A DNA stretch of 64,000 nt from Eutrophomonas brisbanensis (GCA_038141705.1 JAYQIQ010000004.1:1616474-1680473), one strand, 5' to 3'. Positions 54,619 to 63,761 are shown, counted from the first letter of the stretch. Translations and numbers: made by a program. The notes: generated from the letters alone by a model not told the origin.

Positions 54619-55389
54619 ATGTTGTCACCGAATGCCGTTGGCTCGATCGATGCCATCGAGTACCTGTCTGGCGCGAGCACCGAAGTTCGGTCTGAGGGTT
54701 CAGGTCCACCACTGATCCTGCTGCATGGTTTGCAGAGCGATCTGACTATCTGGGATGGTGTTTGCGAGCATCTTCGCAGTGTGGAGCGCATTCGGCTGAA
54801 TTTTCCTGGCAGAGGAAAATCTGCCAGAGGGAGCGACACATGGCATTCGTTGGAGTATTTCTATTCAATAGGAAGGTTTGCTGAGCTGCTTCATTCGTTG
54901 GTGCAAAAGCTGGATCGTCGTGTATCCATTGCTGGTTGGAGCATGGGGGCAATGGTCGCACTGGAGTATGTCAAACGTTACGGCACCGATGACATCCGAT
55001 CGCTGGTGCTGTGCTCCGGATTGTCGAAAGTGGCGGGGGTGGCAAACATATTTCAGTCCATGAATGATGAAGGGCTCCTGATGGAAATATCCGAACGCTC
55101 CGAGAAGGCGGGATTGAAGGGGTCGACGGATCCCTTGGCTGTGCTCAATTGCTGGAAATCCATGCTGCATTTCGATTGCAGGGAGGTACTTTATAAAATT
55201 GATATCCCGACATTGATCGTGCATGGTATCGAGGATCTGGATTGCCCGTTTTCGGATGCCATGCTGGTTTCCCAGCGAATTCCGTGTTCGGAACTTGTTG
55301 CGCTGGATGGATGCGGCCATCTGATCCTGTCTGAAAGGCCCGGGGCAGTGGGTTTAGCTATTTCAGAAGGTATGAAAAGGTTAGGCTGA
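54619..55389 (+). CDS. Alpha/beta hydrolase
   Basis: A 256-residue alpha/beta hydrolase: LILLHGLQSDLTIWDGVCEH, RLNFPGRGKSARG, nucleophile elbow AGWSMGAMVALEY with Ser, acid in LIVHGIEDLDCPFSDA and His in DGCGHLILSERPG. The substrate is unknown; an ester or lactone formed after the hydroxylase and dehydrogenase steps is plausible. AGCGAGGAAACG upstream. Confidence 0.88.
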   Translation: MLSPNAVGSIDAIEYLSGASTEVRSEGSGPPLILLHGLQSDLTIWDGVCEHLRSVERIRLNFPGRGKSARGSDTWHSLEYFYSIGRFAELLHSLVQKLDRRVSIAGWSMGAMVALEYVKRYGTDDIRSLVLCSGLSKVAGVANIFQSMNDEGLLMEISERSEKAGLKGSTDPLAVLNCWKSMLHFDCREVLYKIDIPTLIVHGIEDLDCPFSDAMLVSQRIPCSELVALDGCGHLILSERPGAVGLAISEGMKRLG

Positions 55390-55477
55390 ATGGCCAGGGA
55401 TTTGTCGGGTTGGTTTCATCAGGGTAATGTGTCATTGGTCGGATTTTTATTGCTTTTTTGAAATGAAGGAGACAGCT

Positions 55478-56227
55478 GTGCGGCTTGAAGGCAAAGTGGC
55501 TTTGGTAACGGGTGGTGCAGGTGGCATTGGTGCTGCCATCTGCAAGTTGTTCACGCAAGAAGGGGCTACCGTATACATCTGCGATCTGCATGTGCAGGAT
55601 GGCGAGACATTGGCTCAGAAGTACATCGTGGAAGACAAGAAGGTGTATTTCCTACCTCTGGACGTGGCGGATGCACATGCATGGCAGTCGGTACTGGCTC
55701 GCGTCGAGGCGTCGGAGGGCCGCCTGGACGTGCTGGTCAACAACGCCGGCATCAGCGGATCGGTGCCCGACCGGATGGACCTGGACTATTTCGACAAGCA
55801 ATGGGAGATCAACGCACGCGGGACTTTCCTGGGGATGAAGCTGGCCCGCGATCTGCTGGCCAAGAGTGGGCGGGGGTCGATCGTCAACATGTCATCCGTG
55901 CTGGGGTTGATCGCCCATGAAATCACGCACATGGGCTACACCGCCTCCAAGGGCGCTGTGCGCCTCATGTCCAAGGCAGCGGCGGTGCAGTTCGCCGATC
56001 AGGGCATCCGCGTCAACTCCGTTCACCCTGGTTGGATGTCCGCCATGCGCACATCGGTCAGCAGCGCGGATCCCGAACAGCGCAAGAAGCTCAACGCCGA
56101 AGTGCCTCTCAAGCGCTCCGGCACGGCAGAGGAAGCCGCCCAGGCTGTGCTGTTTCTCGCCTCCGACGATTCATCGTATGTGACAGGTTCCGAACTTGTC
56201 GTTGATGGCGGCTTGTCCGCCCGATAG
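55478..56227 (+). CDS. Short-chain dehydrogenase/reductase
   Basis: A classical 249-residue SDR: GKVALVTGGAGGIGAAICKL (NAD site), Asp after beta2 in VYICDLHV, favouring NAD, then VLVNNAGISG, NMSSVLGLIAHEITHMGYTASKG with Ser, Tyr and Lys, and VHPGWMSAMRTSVSS. Similar in type to cyclohexanol or hydroxysteroid dehydrogenases. GTG at 55478 is chosen because AAGGAGA ends 5 bases before it; an ATG at 55463 is possible. Confidence 0.9.
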   Translation: MRLEGKVALVTGGAGGIGAAICKLFTQEGATVYICDLHVQDGETLAQKYIVEDKKVYFLPLDVADAHAWQSVLARVEASEGRLDVLVNNAGISGSVPDRMDLDYFDKQWEINARGTFLGMKLARDLLAKSGRGSIVNMSSVLGLIAHEITHMGYTASKGAVRLMSKAAAVQFADQGIRVNSVHPGWMSAMRTSVSSADPEQRKKLNAEVPLKRSGTAEEAAQAVLFLASDDSSYVTGSELVVDGGLSAR

Positions 56228-56357
56228 CCGCCAGCAAGTGCCCGAAGGCATCGACGGGCTTGCATCGGTGCCAACCTAAAAAGCCGGGAAAAAGATGCCC
56301 CCCGCTGGCGTGTGGCGGTGGTCGAACTTGCCTGAACTCTACAGAAGGAGACAAGAC

Positions 56358-57444
56358 ATGACTCGACGCAGACAGCTATTGAAAGCGGGCGCTTTGGGCG
56401 CTACCGCATCGTTCACTACGGGCGCTTACGCCCAGACGCAGCCGTCGGTTCGATGGCGGATGGCCGCGCTCTATCCCCGAAGTCTCGATACCTGCTACGG
56501 TTCCACCGAACAGATGTGCAAGCGCGTGGCCGAACTCACCAACGGCAAGTTCACTATCACCCTTCACCCTCCGGGTGACCTGGTGCCACCGCTGCAAGTA
56601 CTGGACGCGGTGAGTGCCGGCACGGTTGAGGCCGGGCAGGTGACCGGCACGTTCTACTTTGGCAAGAACCCGGCGTTGATGTTCGAGTCCGGTCTGCCGT
56701 TCGGCATGAACGCACGGCAACAGAATGCTTGGCTGTATGAGGCCGGTGGGCTCAAAGAGGTGCAGAAGGTGTTCGCCGGATTCAATTGCCACTCGGTGCC
56801 CTGCGGCAACTTTGGCACCCAGATGGGGGTGGTTCCGCAAAGAAATCAACAGCCTTAAGGATCTCTCCGGGTTGAAGATGCGGATTGGCGGATTCGGCGG
56901 ACAGGTGATCAGCCGTCTAGGCGTCGTGCCTCAGATGATCCCGGGCGGAGACCTCTATGCTGCGCTCGAGAAAGGCGTAATCGACGCGGCCGAGTTCGTC
57001 GGTCCCTATGACGATGAAAAGCTTGGACTTGCCAAGGTGACGCAGTATTACTACTCGCCCGGTTGGTGGGAGGGTGGCAGCGCGCAAGTCTCGGCAATCG
57101 CGAATCAGAAAGCTTGGGCGGCATTGCCGAAGGACTATCAGGCCGCGTTCGAGGTGGCGGCGTTCGAATCCAACATGCGCATGCTGGCGATCTACGACTC
57201 CAAGAATCCGGACGCCATTCAGCGGATTCTGTCGTCGGGCGTCAAGTTGCGGTGGTTTCCCAAGGAAATTCTGGACGTCGCTTACGACACGACGATCAGC
57301 ATGCTGGAGGAAATTTCATCCAAGGACGCGGACTTCAAGGCGATTTACAAGCACTACCGGAATTTCCTGAACAAGCAGTCTTCCTGGTACCGGGTGGCAG
57401 ACCATTTCCTCGACAGCTATTCGCTGTCGAGGCGTGGACGCTGA
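56358..57444 (+). CDS. TRAP transporter substrate-binding protein (DctP family), one-base frameshift
   Basis: A periplasmic binding protein with a twin-arginine leader (MTRRRQLLKAGALGATASF). The N-terminal frame has RWRMAALYPRSLDTCYGSTE, MCKRVAELTNGKFTITLHPP, LVPPLQVLDAVSAGTVEAGQ. The second frame has LKDLSGLKMRIGGFGGQVIS, ALEKGVIDAAEFVGPYDDEK and YYYSPGWWEGG. The frame changes near 56,830 in a G-run (one extra base; 1,086 gives 361 residues). The type resembles the binding proteins for 2-oxo or aromatic acids. AGAAGGAG upstream. Confidence 0.9.
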
Positions 57445-57527
57445 GGCAGAAAGAAGCCTCTGATTCAGGGGCATCAGGCCAGCGGGCATCTGTATGGGTG
57501 CCTACTGGCATCACTTGAAGGCACGTT

Positions 57528-58035
57528 ATGTTGAAGATTACTCATGGCATCGACCGGCTGAGCGAATGGGTTGGTATCACGGTAAGGTGGTTTTTTGTGG
57601 TCGCGGTGGTGATCAGTGCTGGAAATGCCATCAGTCGTCGCGTGTTCGACATCAGCTCGAATGCCTTCTTGGAACTGCAGTGGTACCTGTTCGCTGCGGG
57701 AGTGCTGCTGGGCGCTGCCTATGTGCTGCTCAAGGACGGCCACGTGCGCGTTGATTTCGTTTCCACGAAGCTGAGCGCACGAACCAACGCAACTGTGGAT
57801 GCGGTGGCCCTGTCGCTGTTTGCTATCCCGTTTTGCCTAATGCTGATCTGGTATTCCTGGCCGATGTTCGAGATCGCCTGGCGAACTGGGGAGATGAGCT
57901 CGAACGCGGGGGCTGACCCGCTGGCCTGTGCTTCTGTGCTTACCGGTAGGGTTTGCATTGCTGCTGCTGCAGGTGTGTGCGGAAATTGCCAAAAGAATGC
58001 TCGTGGTCCTCGGCAAAGAAGGGGGGCGTGGTGGG
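57528..58035 (+). CDS. TRAP transporter small permease (DctQ family), frameshifted and probably cut short
   Basis: The four-helix DctQ subunit has ITVRWFFVVAVVISAGNAIS, FLELQWYLFAAGVLLGAAYV, VRVDFVSTKLSARTNATVDA and FAIPFCLMLIWYSWPMFEIA. After a frame change near 57,915 the last helix appears as WPVLLCLPVGFALLLLQVCA followed by EIAKRMLVVLGKEGG. Then the reading leaves the family and phage-like DNA begins, so dctM is missing. The boundary near 58,035 is inferred. Confidence 0.82.
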
Positions 58036-58110
58036 CCGGGTCGAGGATTTACGCGCAACAGCTTCGGATACACTTTCCTCAGCTTGTTGTTTTGTCGTTT
58101 CATCATTCAC
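58036..58110 (-). CDS. Start of a phage-type gene cut at the join
   Basis: From a GTG at 58110 (GGGGATTA upstream) the minus strand reads VNDETTKQQAEESVSEAVAR and stops looking like protein at about 58,036, where dctQ begins. It appears to be the first ~25 codons of a phage gene whose rest is absent. Confidence 0.3.
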
Positions 58111-58205
58111 GCTAATCCCCTCGCAGTACGAAGGCGCTATAAACAATTACACCCATATTAATTGTATGATGTATGTATGGTACATACAAGCACCATTTCA
58201 TACAA

Positions 58206-58469
58206 CTAATGCGTTGATTTGAACTCAAGCCACCTGATCTCGATGTGTTTAGCGTGCCGCTCCCGCTCAACCCACTCTCGGCGCGTTTGCGCCGGGCCTC
58301 CTGAAACTGCTTCCTGACACGAATGCACCAGCTCATGAACGAGCTTAGCGTCTGTAATCGGGCGGCTTATATGCACAACGCCATGCTGATAAAACGTTTT
58401 CTCATCCTCCACAATATTCAATGTTGGAAAACAATTGAATGCTGTTAAAAAGCTGAGTATCAGTTCCAT
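58206..58469 (-). CDS. Small HExxH protein, possible phage metallopeptidase
   Basis: An 87-residue product, beginning with a hydrophobic stretch (MELILSFLTAFNCF). The centre has HELVH, a zinc HExxH motif, in DAKLVHELVHSCQEA, and a possible third ligand in ERERHAKHIEIRW. It starts 2 bases after the upstream 205-residue gene stop. No family is recognised; a minimal zinc peptidase or an inactive HExxH protein are both possible. Confidence 0.6.
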   Translation of the reverse strand: MELILSFLTAFNCFPTLNIVEDEKTFYQHGVVHISRPITDAKLVHELVHSCQEAVSGGPAQTRREWVERERHAKHIEIRWLEFKSTH

Positions 58470-58471
58470 AG

Positions 58472-59089
58472 CTACATACCGTGATCTGAATCCTTCATCA
58501 TCGTCCCGTCCGGCATTCGGTGATAACCCTCGGGAGGCTGCTGCAAATAATTCAGCAAACTATCGAGGATCTCTCGCTGCGGCGGCGTGTACATCTGAGC
58601 CCACTCGTTTCGCTCGTCAGGGGCTAAATAGCCTCTGAGCCAGGCGTCAAGGCCAGACTGGTCGTGCCAATCATCAAACGTGCGGCGCTCATCAGGATTG
58701 CGTTGTCGCTGGCGGTTGAACTCCCAACGGTCGCGAATCCATTGCTTCGGCGTCATGCTCGAGCGGAACTGCTCTCGATAGTCAGCAAAACGCGGGTCGC
58801 GTGACGGCATACCGTGCAGCATATCGCCAAAGATGGCGTTCTCTAGCCATTGGCCCTCAAGATTCGGATTCATGATCTCAATCGTCGGCTTGCCAGGCAT
58901 GGGGTTATAAAGCTCGTCAGCTGGATAGTATTCGAGCTGGCGATCTCCATACTTAAAGTTAGGATAATTAGCGCGACTATCTATAAGGTTCACGTCGTAT
59001 CCTTGCAATGCAGGATACTTGCTTTGTATGGAGTTTAGATGTGCGCTGAGATCATCCATAAGCCAAATTGTATGACGCTGGCGGCTCAA
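58472..59089 (-). CDS. Hypothetical phage protein
   Basis: The frame gives 205 residues; MDDLSAHL at 59056 is an alternative start. It is rich in Trp, Tyr, Arg and Pro (NPNLEGQWLENAIFGDMLHG, PKQWIRDRWEFNRQRQRNP, REILDSLLNYLQQPPEGYHR). No domain is recognised, but its place between the small terminase and the HExxH gene suggests a virion or packaging-related role. Confidence 0.65.
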   Translation of the reverse strand: MSRQRHTIWLMDDLSAHLNSIQSKYPALQGYDVNLIDSRANYPNFKYGDRQLEYYPADELYNPMPGKPTIEIMNPNLEGQWLENAIFGDMLHGMPSRDPRFADYREQFRSSMTPKQWIRDRWEFNRQRQRNPDERRTFDDWHDQSGLDAWLRGYLAPDERNEWAQMYTPPQREILDSLLNYLQQPPEGYHRMPDGTMMKDSDHGM

Positions 59090-59187
59090 GTCAACAAGCG
59101 CGAAGTCGGAAAAATGCGCAACTTTGTAGCGGTGGGGGTGACATCTAGCCTGGGCTCGCGCGCAGTACCCCAGGGGGCGGTCGCGTC

Positions 59188-59231
59188 ATATAGTGCTCGC
59201 GCGTGCGCGCGCGTGCGTCTGCGTGTGCGCG
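59188..59231. repeat. Alternating purine-pyrimidine (GC/GT) tract
   Basis: CGCGCGTGCGCGCGCGTGCG followed by TCTGCGTGTGCGCG gives a strongly alternating tract in the 248-base gap between the small terminase and the next gene. It could adopt Z-DNA. No gene is seen in this gap (59,090-59,337). Confidence 0.7.
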
Positions 59232-59337
59232 TTCCCTATATGCTTGCGGTAATTACCTTGTTGAGGTTGTGGTTTACCAGGTTGCAGCCTAAACATCCTG
59301 GAAGCGCTGCGCTGCTCGTTGCGCTAAATAGAAAAAA

Positions 59338-59848
59338 TCATTCGCCCTGGGCGTCCTGGTCGTCGCCTACCCCAGGGGTCGGGGTGACGTCTTTGGCGAC
59401 CTCTCGAGCGCTCGCCTTCCCACTTGTCTATCAACCCGGCAAGCTCGTCCGGCGTCATCTCGTGGAGCTGCTTATCGCTCCCGGCGTCATCCTGGCGCCT
59501 ACCCAGCTCACGAGTGACCTCGAGGACTGTGCGCGCAGCCGACACTCTGGCAGCAGCTGGCGCCTCCTGGTCGCGCATAATCTCTTTGAGGGTGACTGCT
59601 GCGACGTTCGCCAGGTCACCGTCAAACATCCTGGCACGCTCTTGCCTGATGGCTAAAACGACGTGCGGCGTCCGGGTGAGTGTGTAGCTTGTTTCCTTGG
59701 GGGCTCGATAGCCTGCTCGCCTGGCTGCTTCCGTAGGGTTAACGCCGCTCTTCACGATCTCGTGTACAAATTGCTGCTGCCTATCGGTGAGCTGAGGAAC
59801 GATTCCGTATCGAGGCCCGTCGCCTTGCATTTTCTTTTTTAGCGGCAT
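59338..59848 (-). CDS. Phage terminase small subunit, one-base frameshift
   Basis: The first part reads LTDRQQQFVHEIVKSGVNPT, EAARRAGYRAPKETSYTLTR (terminase_2-like DNA-binding helices), then LANVAAVTLKEIMRDQEAPA and ARTVLEVTRELGRRQDD. After a frame change near 59,410 the tail reads VAKDVTPTPGVGDDQDAQGE with a stop at 59338 (511 bases; 510 gives 169 residues). It binds the phage packaging site. The large subunit is not in the window. Confidence 0.8.
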
Positions 59849-59952
59849 TCAAGAATTTTAACTTTTTCGATGTTGGTTGACTATCCGACAATTTGTCTGG
59901 TACGCTCCCGAATGCAGTATGTAATTTTTATACTTTTATGGAGACCAAAACC

Positions 59953-60312
59953 ATGATTTACACAGAAGTTGACCAAGATAAATTTTGCGATTACCTGAGC
60001 ACTACACCCGAGTTCGCGGGCTGGGAGCGTCACGAGCTTGAGCAGCTCTTTCAATTCATCGATGACAGTGGTGACGACGTGGAATTGTGCGCGGTTACGC
60101 TGCACGAAACTTATCGACGTGTAGACGGGCGTGAGGGTTTCGAGATTGCCAAAGATCTCGGGCTTGGCGAATACGATCTCGATAGGCTGTTGGCTCGTGG
60201 TGATTACGATCCATTTGACGACATCGAGGCAACACTCGAGCACGATGGTCAGCTCGCATTCACGTTCACCAATGACGAAGGCACGGGCTACGGCTTTTGC
60301 CTTTATCGCTAA
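59953..60312 (+). CDS. Acidic hypothetical phage protein
   Basis: A 119-residue, very acidic product (MIYTEVDQDKFCDYLSTTPE, FAGWERHELEQLFQFIDDSG, ARGDYDPFDDIEATLEHDGQ). The high Asp/Glu content suggests a DNA-mimic type, but this is only a guess. GGAG lies 8 bases upstream of the ATG. It begins the rightward unit of small genes. Confidence 0.65.
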   Translation: MIYTEVDQDKFCDYLSTTPEFAGWERHELEQLFQFIDDSGDDVELCAVTLHETYRRVDGREGFEIAKDLGLGEYDLDRLLARGDYDPFDDIEATLEHDGQLAFTFTNDEGTGYGFCLYR

Positions 60313-60322
60313 GGAGATCACT

Positions 60323-60751
60323 ATGGGAAATCGCGCGGTTATGACTTTTAACGAAAATCTTAAGGATGTTGGCGTCTATGTGCATTGGAACGGCGGCCCT
60401 GAGTCAGTCCTGGCAGTTCTGGACGCATGTAAGCGCCGAGGGTACAGCGGGCACGATTATGGCGTTGCCCGCTTTATAGGCTTGTGGCACGAACTTTTCG
60501 GCACAACGTCACCCCTGAGCCTGGGTGTTGGGATTGCTGGGCATCTTCATTGGGACAACGTCGATAACGGCTGTTATGTGATCGACTGGTTCGCCTGGAC
60601 GATAACATCACGGTTAGCGCCTGAAGGTAGCGGAGTCGACACCAGCATCGTTAGCGAGACGCAGCTTAATGCCCAGCAGCTCGCGAAGTTCAACCAAATC
60701 CGCCAATTCTTCATCGACGCCGAGCGTCAAGCCGAAAGGAAGGCCGCCTGA
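60323..60751 (+). CDS. Hypothetical phage protein
   Basis: 142 residues starting MGNRAVMTFNENLKDVGVYV, with VLAVLDACKRRGYSGHDYGV and GHLHWDNVDNGCYVIDWFAW. AAGGAGAT directly upstream. The stop overlaps the next start (TGATG). Proteins of this type occur in phages and plasmids next to antirestriction-like genes, but no function is known. Confidence 0.68.
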   Translation: MGNRAVMTFNENLKDVGVYVHWNGGPESVLAVLDACKRRGYSGHDYGVARFIGLWHELFGTTSPLSLGVGIAGHLHWDNVDNGCYVIDWFAWTITSRLAPEGSGVDTSIVSETQLNAQQLAKFNQIRQFFIDAERQAERKAA

Positions 60752-61080
60752 TGTTTTTCGCATACCTCATGACAGGTGACGAAGTTATCGCCGCCAGGAG
60801 CGCCACAACGCGCTCCAGGGCGATATCTGACTTGCTGCAATACCTACCCCGCCGCGCATGGAATTTAAACGCCTACGACTGCGGTATTAAAGTTTTACAA
60901 ACGTTGTATGATTTGGAGGACGCACGTGCAAGACACACACGACAGAATGCACCCCGACCAATTGTTCACCCTGGAGAGACTCGAGGCATACGCGGTTCGC
61001 TTTGGCTTGAACAGTTTGACCCGAAGCGAGCGCAAAACGATGACAGCGCTGAGGCGCCAGCTGAGGAGGTATCACGATGA
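60751..61080 (+). CDS. Hypothetical phage protein, 3' part uncertain
   Basis: Up to LYDLEDAR (about 60,930) the frame looks coding: MFFAYLMTGDEVIAARSATT, RAISDLLQYLPRRAWNLNAY. Beyond that it overlaps a better frame (60926-61090) and looks like a shadow, so a frameshift or early true end is likely near 60,930. Confidence 0.5.
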   Translation: MFFAYLMTGDEVIAARSATTRSRAISDLLQYLPRRAWNLNAYDCGIKVLQTLYDLEDARARHTRQNAPRPIVHPGETRGIRGSLWLEQFDPKRAQNDDSAEAPAEEVSR

Positions 61081-61090
61081 GCGCAAATAA
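60926..61090 (+). CDS. Small basic hypothetical protein
   Basis: A 54-residue product from a GTG with GGAGG 6 bases before it. It is basic and helical (QLFTLERLEAYAVRFGLNSL, TRSERKTMTALRRQLRRYHD), as expected for a small nucleic-acid binding protein. It overlaps the next start (61077). Confidence 0.55.
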   Translation: MQDTHDRMHPDQLFTLERLEAYAVRFGLNSLTRSERKTMTALRRQLRRYHDERK

Positions 61091-61388
61091 AGCACAACGC
61101 CGGGCAGCCGGCAGATTCTGGGCCGAGCTGCTTCAGGCCCAGCATGATCGTTTTTGCGTTGGCGACACGCCAGCAGCTCGACGCAGCCGCGTCAGGCTCG
61201 AGCGCGTGTTGCTTCAGTCGCCTAGCTTAGCCAGGCGCGTGCGCATTTCTTGGAAGCTTGGGGAGGGTAAAAAAATGAAATCTATTAAGCCTACGCTGCA
61301 CGATTTTGTGGTCAGCATTCTGTTCTCGCTGTTTGTGATTGGAGCTCCGCTCCTCATGATGATTGGAGCGCTTTTCCTGGAGCGCTAA
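61077..61388 (+). CDS. Small protein with C-terminal membrane helix, or two products
   Basis: The frame gives 103 residues: a basic part (KAQRRAAGRFWAELLQAQHD) and a C-terminal hydrophobic segment (VVSILFSLFVIGAPLLMMIG). An internal ATG at 61275 has GGGAGGG just before it and would give a 37-residue single-helix membrane peptide, so a separate small gene is possible. Confidence 0.55.
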   Translation: MSANKAQRRAAGRFWAELLQAQHDRFCVGDTPAARRSRVRLERVLLQSPSLARRVRISWKLGEGKKMKSIKPTLHDFVVSILFSLFVIGAPLLMMIGALFLER

Positions 61389-61416
61389 ATCCAGGGGTAT
61401 TACACTCCCTTCTTTC

Positions 61417-61442
61417 AAAGCGCCTTCGGGCGCTTCTTTTTT
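61417..61442 (+). terminator. Rho-independent terminator of the small-gene unit
   Basis: AAAGCGCC TTCG GGCGCTT followed by CTTTTTT is a perfect UUCG tetraloop terminator 29 bases after the last small gene. The following 246 bases to 61688 hold no clear gene. Confidence 0.93.
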
Positions 61443-61688
61443 GCCTCAAGCCGCCAGCTGCGCCACGCGCTGCGGCATTGCTTCCTTGCTGTTCACAATA
61501 TCTGACCGCCCCTCGAGCTCGAGCACGTTGGATGCAGCGAGCCTAAGCGAGCGCCAACGGTGCGAGAGCTGAGGACTTGGTCGCTCTATCGCTGGCGGTC
61601 TGGTCGCCGCGCACCAGCAGCGCCCAGCCCCTCGATATCACGGACATTTTGGCTGTACGCTTTGAGCATTTAGCTTAACGCTTTACCC

Positions 61689-61945
61689 TTACGGGTATAA
61701 GGGGCTTATTTTTGGGCATGAACGTACCGCCTTTTTGTCGGTTGTGCGTAACCCTCGTATCCAGCTGAACGGATGCTTGGAATGCTTCATTCTCTGAGCG
61801 TTTAGGAGCTCCCTGGCTGCGTCTTTGATGAGCTGGGTGCCATACCCTTCCCCGGCTAATTTGGCGACGATGTAGCGCTCCTGAGTGTCCCTCCTGAGCG
61901 AGTAAGGTCTACGCGCTTCCCAGCCTTCGCGCTTTAGCAACAGCA
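61689..61945 (-). CDS. Partial unknown protein, cut at its 5' end
   Basis: The minus strand reads LLKREGWEARRPYSLRRDTQ, ERYIVAKLAGEGYGTQLIKD, AARELLNAQRMKHSKHPFSW, which looks like real helical DNA-associated protein. It ends with a stop at 61689. Upstream of about 61,945 it turns into the antisense of another gene, so the N-terminus is missing at a join. Confidence 0.4.
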
Positions 61946-63761
61946 CAGAACGCTGATGACAAGCGCAACGCGCAAAGCGAAATCGATAATTTGATCGACA
62001 ATTACCGCGATGACTACGCTGGATTCCTAGACGCCGTAAAGCGTCAATACTCCGACACAAGTGCTCATGCGTGGATGGCTCGCATTATTAGCGGGAATCC
62101 TCGAGGGTTTGACGCTAATTATCCAAGCGCACCGAAACAAACCAAGACTCGAAAGCTACCAGCTGAGGCGGATACGATCCTTGCTAATTATTACTTGCAA
62201 GATCCAACTGAGGCGATACAGAAGTATTTGCACACGTCTGTGCGTAAAGCTGAGTACAACCGCCGCTTTGGAGCAAAGCCTGGGAAGAAAACACAATTGA
62301 CTCAACTCCAGGATGATTTAGTCGCAGCTGGCGTCACAGCTAGAGACATCAGTTACATCAACAGCATACTCAATCAAGAAGTCGGCGCTACGGTCGCATC
62401 GAGCCCAATTGGGACGTTTGACATCATGAACAAGGTTCATACTCTTGGAACGATGGCGCTGCTAGGACGCGTGTTATTAACGAGTATTGCTGAGCCGGTT
62501 GCAGCTGGTATGCAAACTGGAAGTTTCTGGGGCGGGATGAGAGCGTTCTTAAATACAATCCGCGAGATTGCTCCGACGCAAAGCATTAGAGAGCGTAGAG
62601 CACTTGCTCGAGCAATGGGGATTGTTAGCTCAGGATACGCCAACGAAGTCTTGCAAAACAGGTTTGGAGGGCAGTTTAAAGAAACACAGAACATGAGTCG
62701 ATTGTCAGCAAATTACTATGCGCGAATCGGCTTGACCGGATGGACGAATGCCACAAGACGTGCATCGATGGATCTAGGCATTAATTATTTCGTGACTTTG
62801 TCTGAGACAATTAACGATCCAAGCGCAAGCGCTCGAGAGCGAGAGTACGCAAAAAAGAGAGCTGCTTGATTTCGGCGTTCAACAAAGCGAAATCGCAGAG
62901 TTCACACAATGGATGGAGCAATTTGGCGATCGTATGCCAACTCCCGAAGATATAACCGATAGAACAGGCACTCTCAATGATTTTGGTTTGATCTTAACGA
63001 CAGCTGTATCGCGGCTTGTCGATCAATCGATTCAGAACACTAAACCAGCCGACCGGCCCTGGGCTGCTAACACACAGATCGGAAAATTTAGTTACGGCTT
63101 GCTGTCTTTCAATATGAGCTTCTTCCGAAACGTGGTGACGAAGAGCTACAAAAAGGTGGCTCGAGAATACGAGGCCCAGGGCAAATTGAGAGCAGCTGAA
63201 ATAGCACTAAAGAATGTGGCGTTGCCGGCTGCCGGTTTGTACATGGCTCACTTTATGGTTACGGTCATGAGGGAGGCTATATTTAATGCAGACGAGTGGG
63301 ATAAACACGTCGAGGAAGGCGATCTTTTGGAATGGCTAATGGCAAAGGCCGGAGTCAGAGTTGGAGCAACTGGTATTCTCGATCCATTGATTCAAGCAGC
63401 AACTGGCCTCAAGTATGAGCGAGACCTAGCAAACATTCCTATGGGCGCAGTCGGATCACACATTCTGCTTAACATTGGGAAGATAGCCAACTTCTTTATC
63501 AAGAATAGCGACAACACAAATACAGCTGAATGGAACGTCATCAAGGCTCTTTACGAGACACCAGGGCAATATGGGTTAGCGGCTTTGGTTGGTGCGTTGC
63601 CTGGCGGCCCAAGCTTAGGTCTGCTGTACGGATTGGGTTATGGATACGTCTCGAGCCCAACATTTAAGACCGATTTCATCAATACGGTTTACGGCGAGAA
63701 AGATTCTAAGAAGAAAAACAACAGCAAAAAACGCACAAGTTACGAAGGAATTTACTTCTAA
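61946..63761 (+). CDS. C-terminal part of a large phage virion or polyvalent protein, one frameshift
   Basis: No start is visible; the frame is already open at the join near 61,940 (AQNADDKRNAQSEIDN). About 600 residues follow, with a frame change near 62,867 (REYAKKRAA to LLDFGVQQSEIAEFTQW). Hydrophobic segments (HTLGTMALLGRVLLTSIAEP, ALPAAGLYMAHFMVTVMREA-like, AALVGALPGGPSLGLLYGLG) alternate with helical stretches. The C-terminus is Lys-rich (KKKNNSKKRTSYEG). This fits the end of very large internal virion or polyvalent proteins of podoviruses; the exact family is not recognised. Confidence 0.55.
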
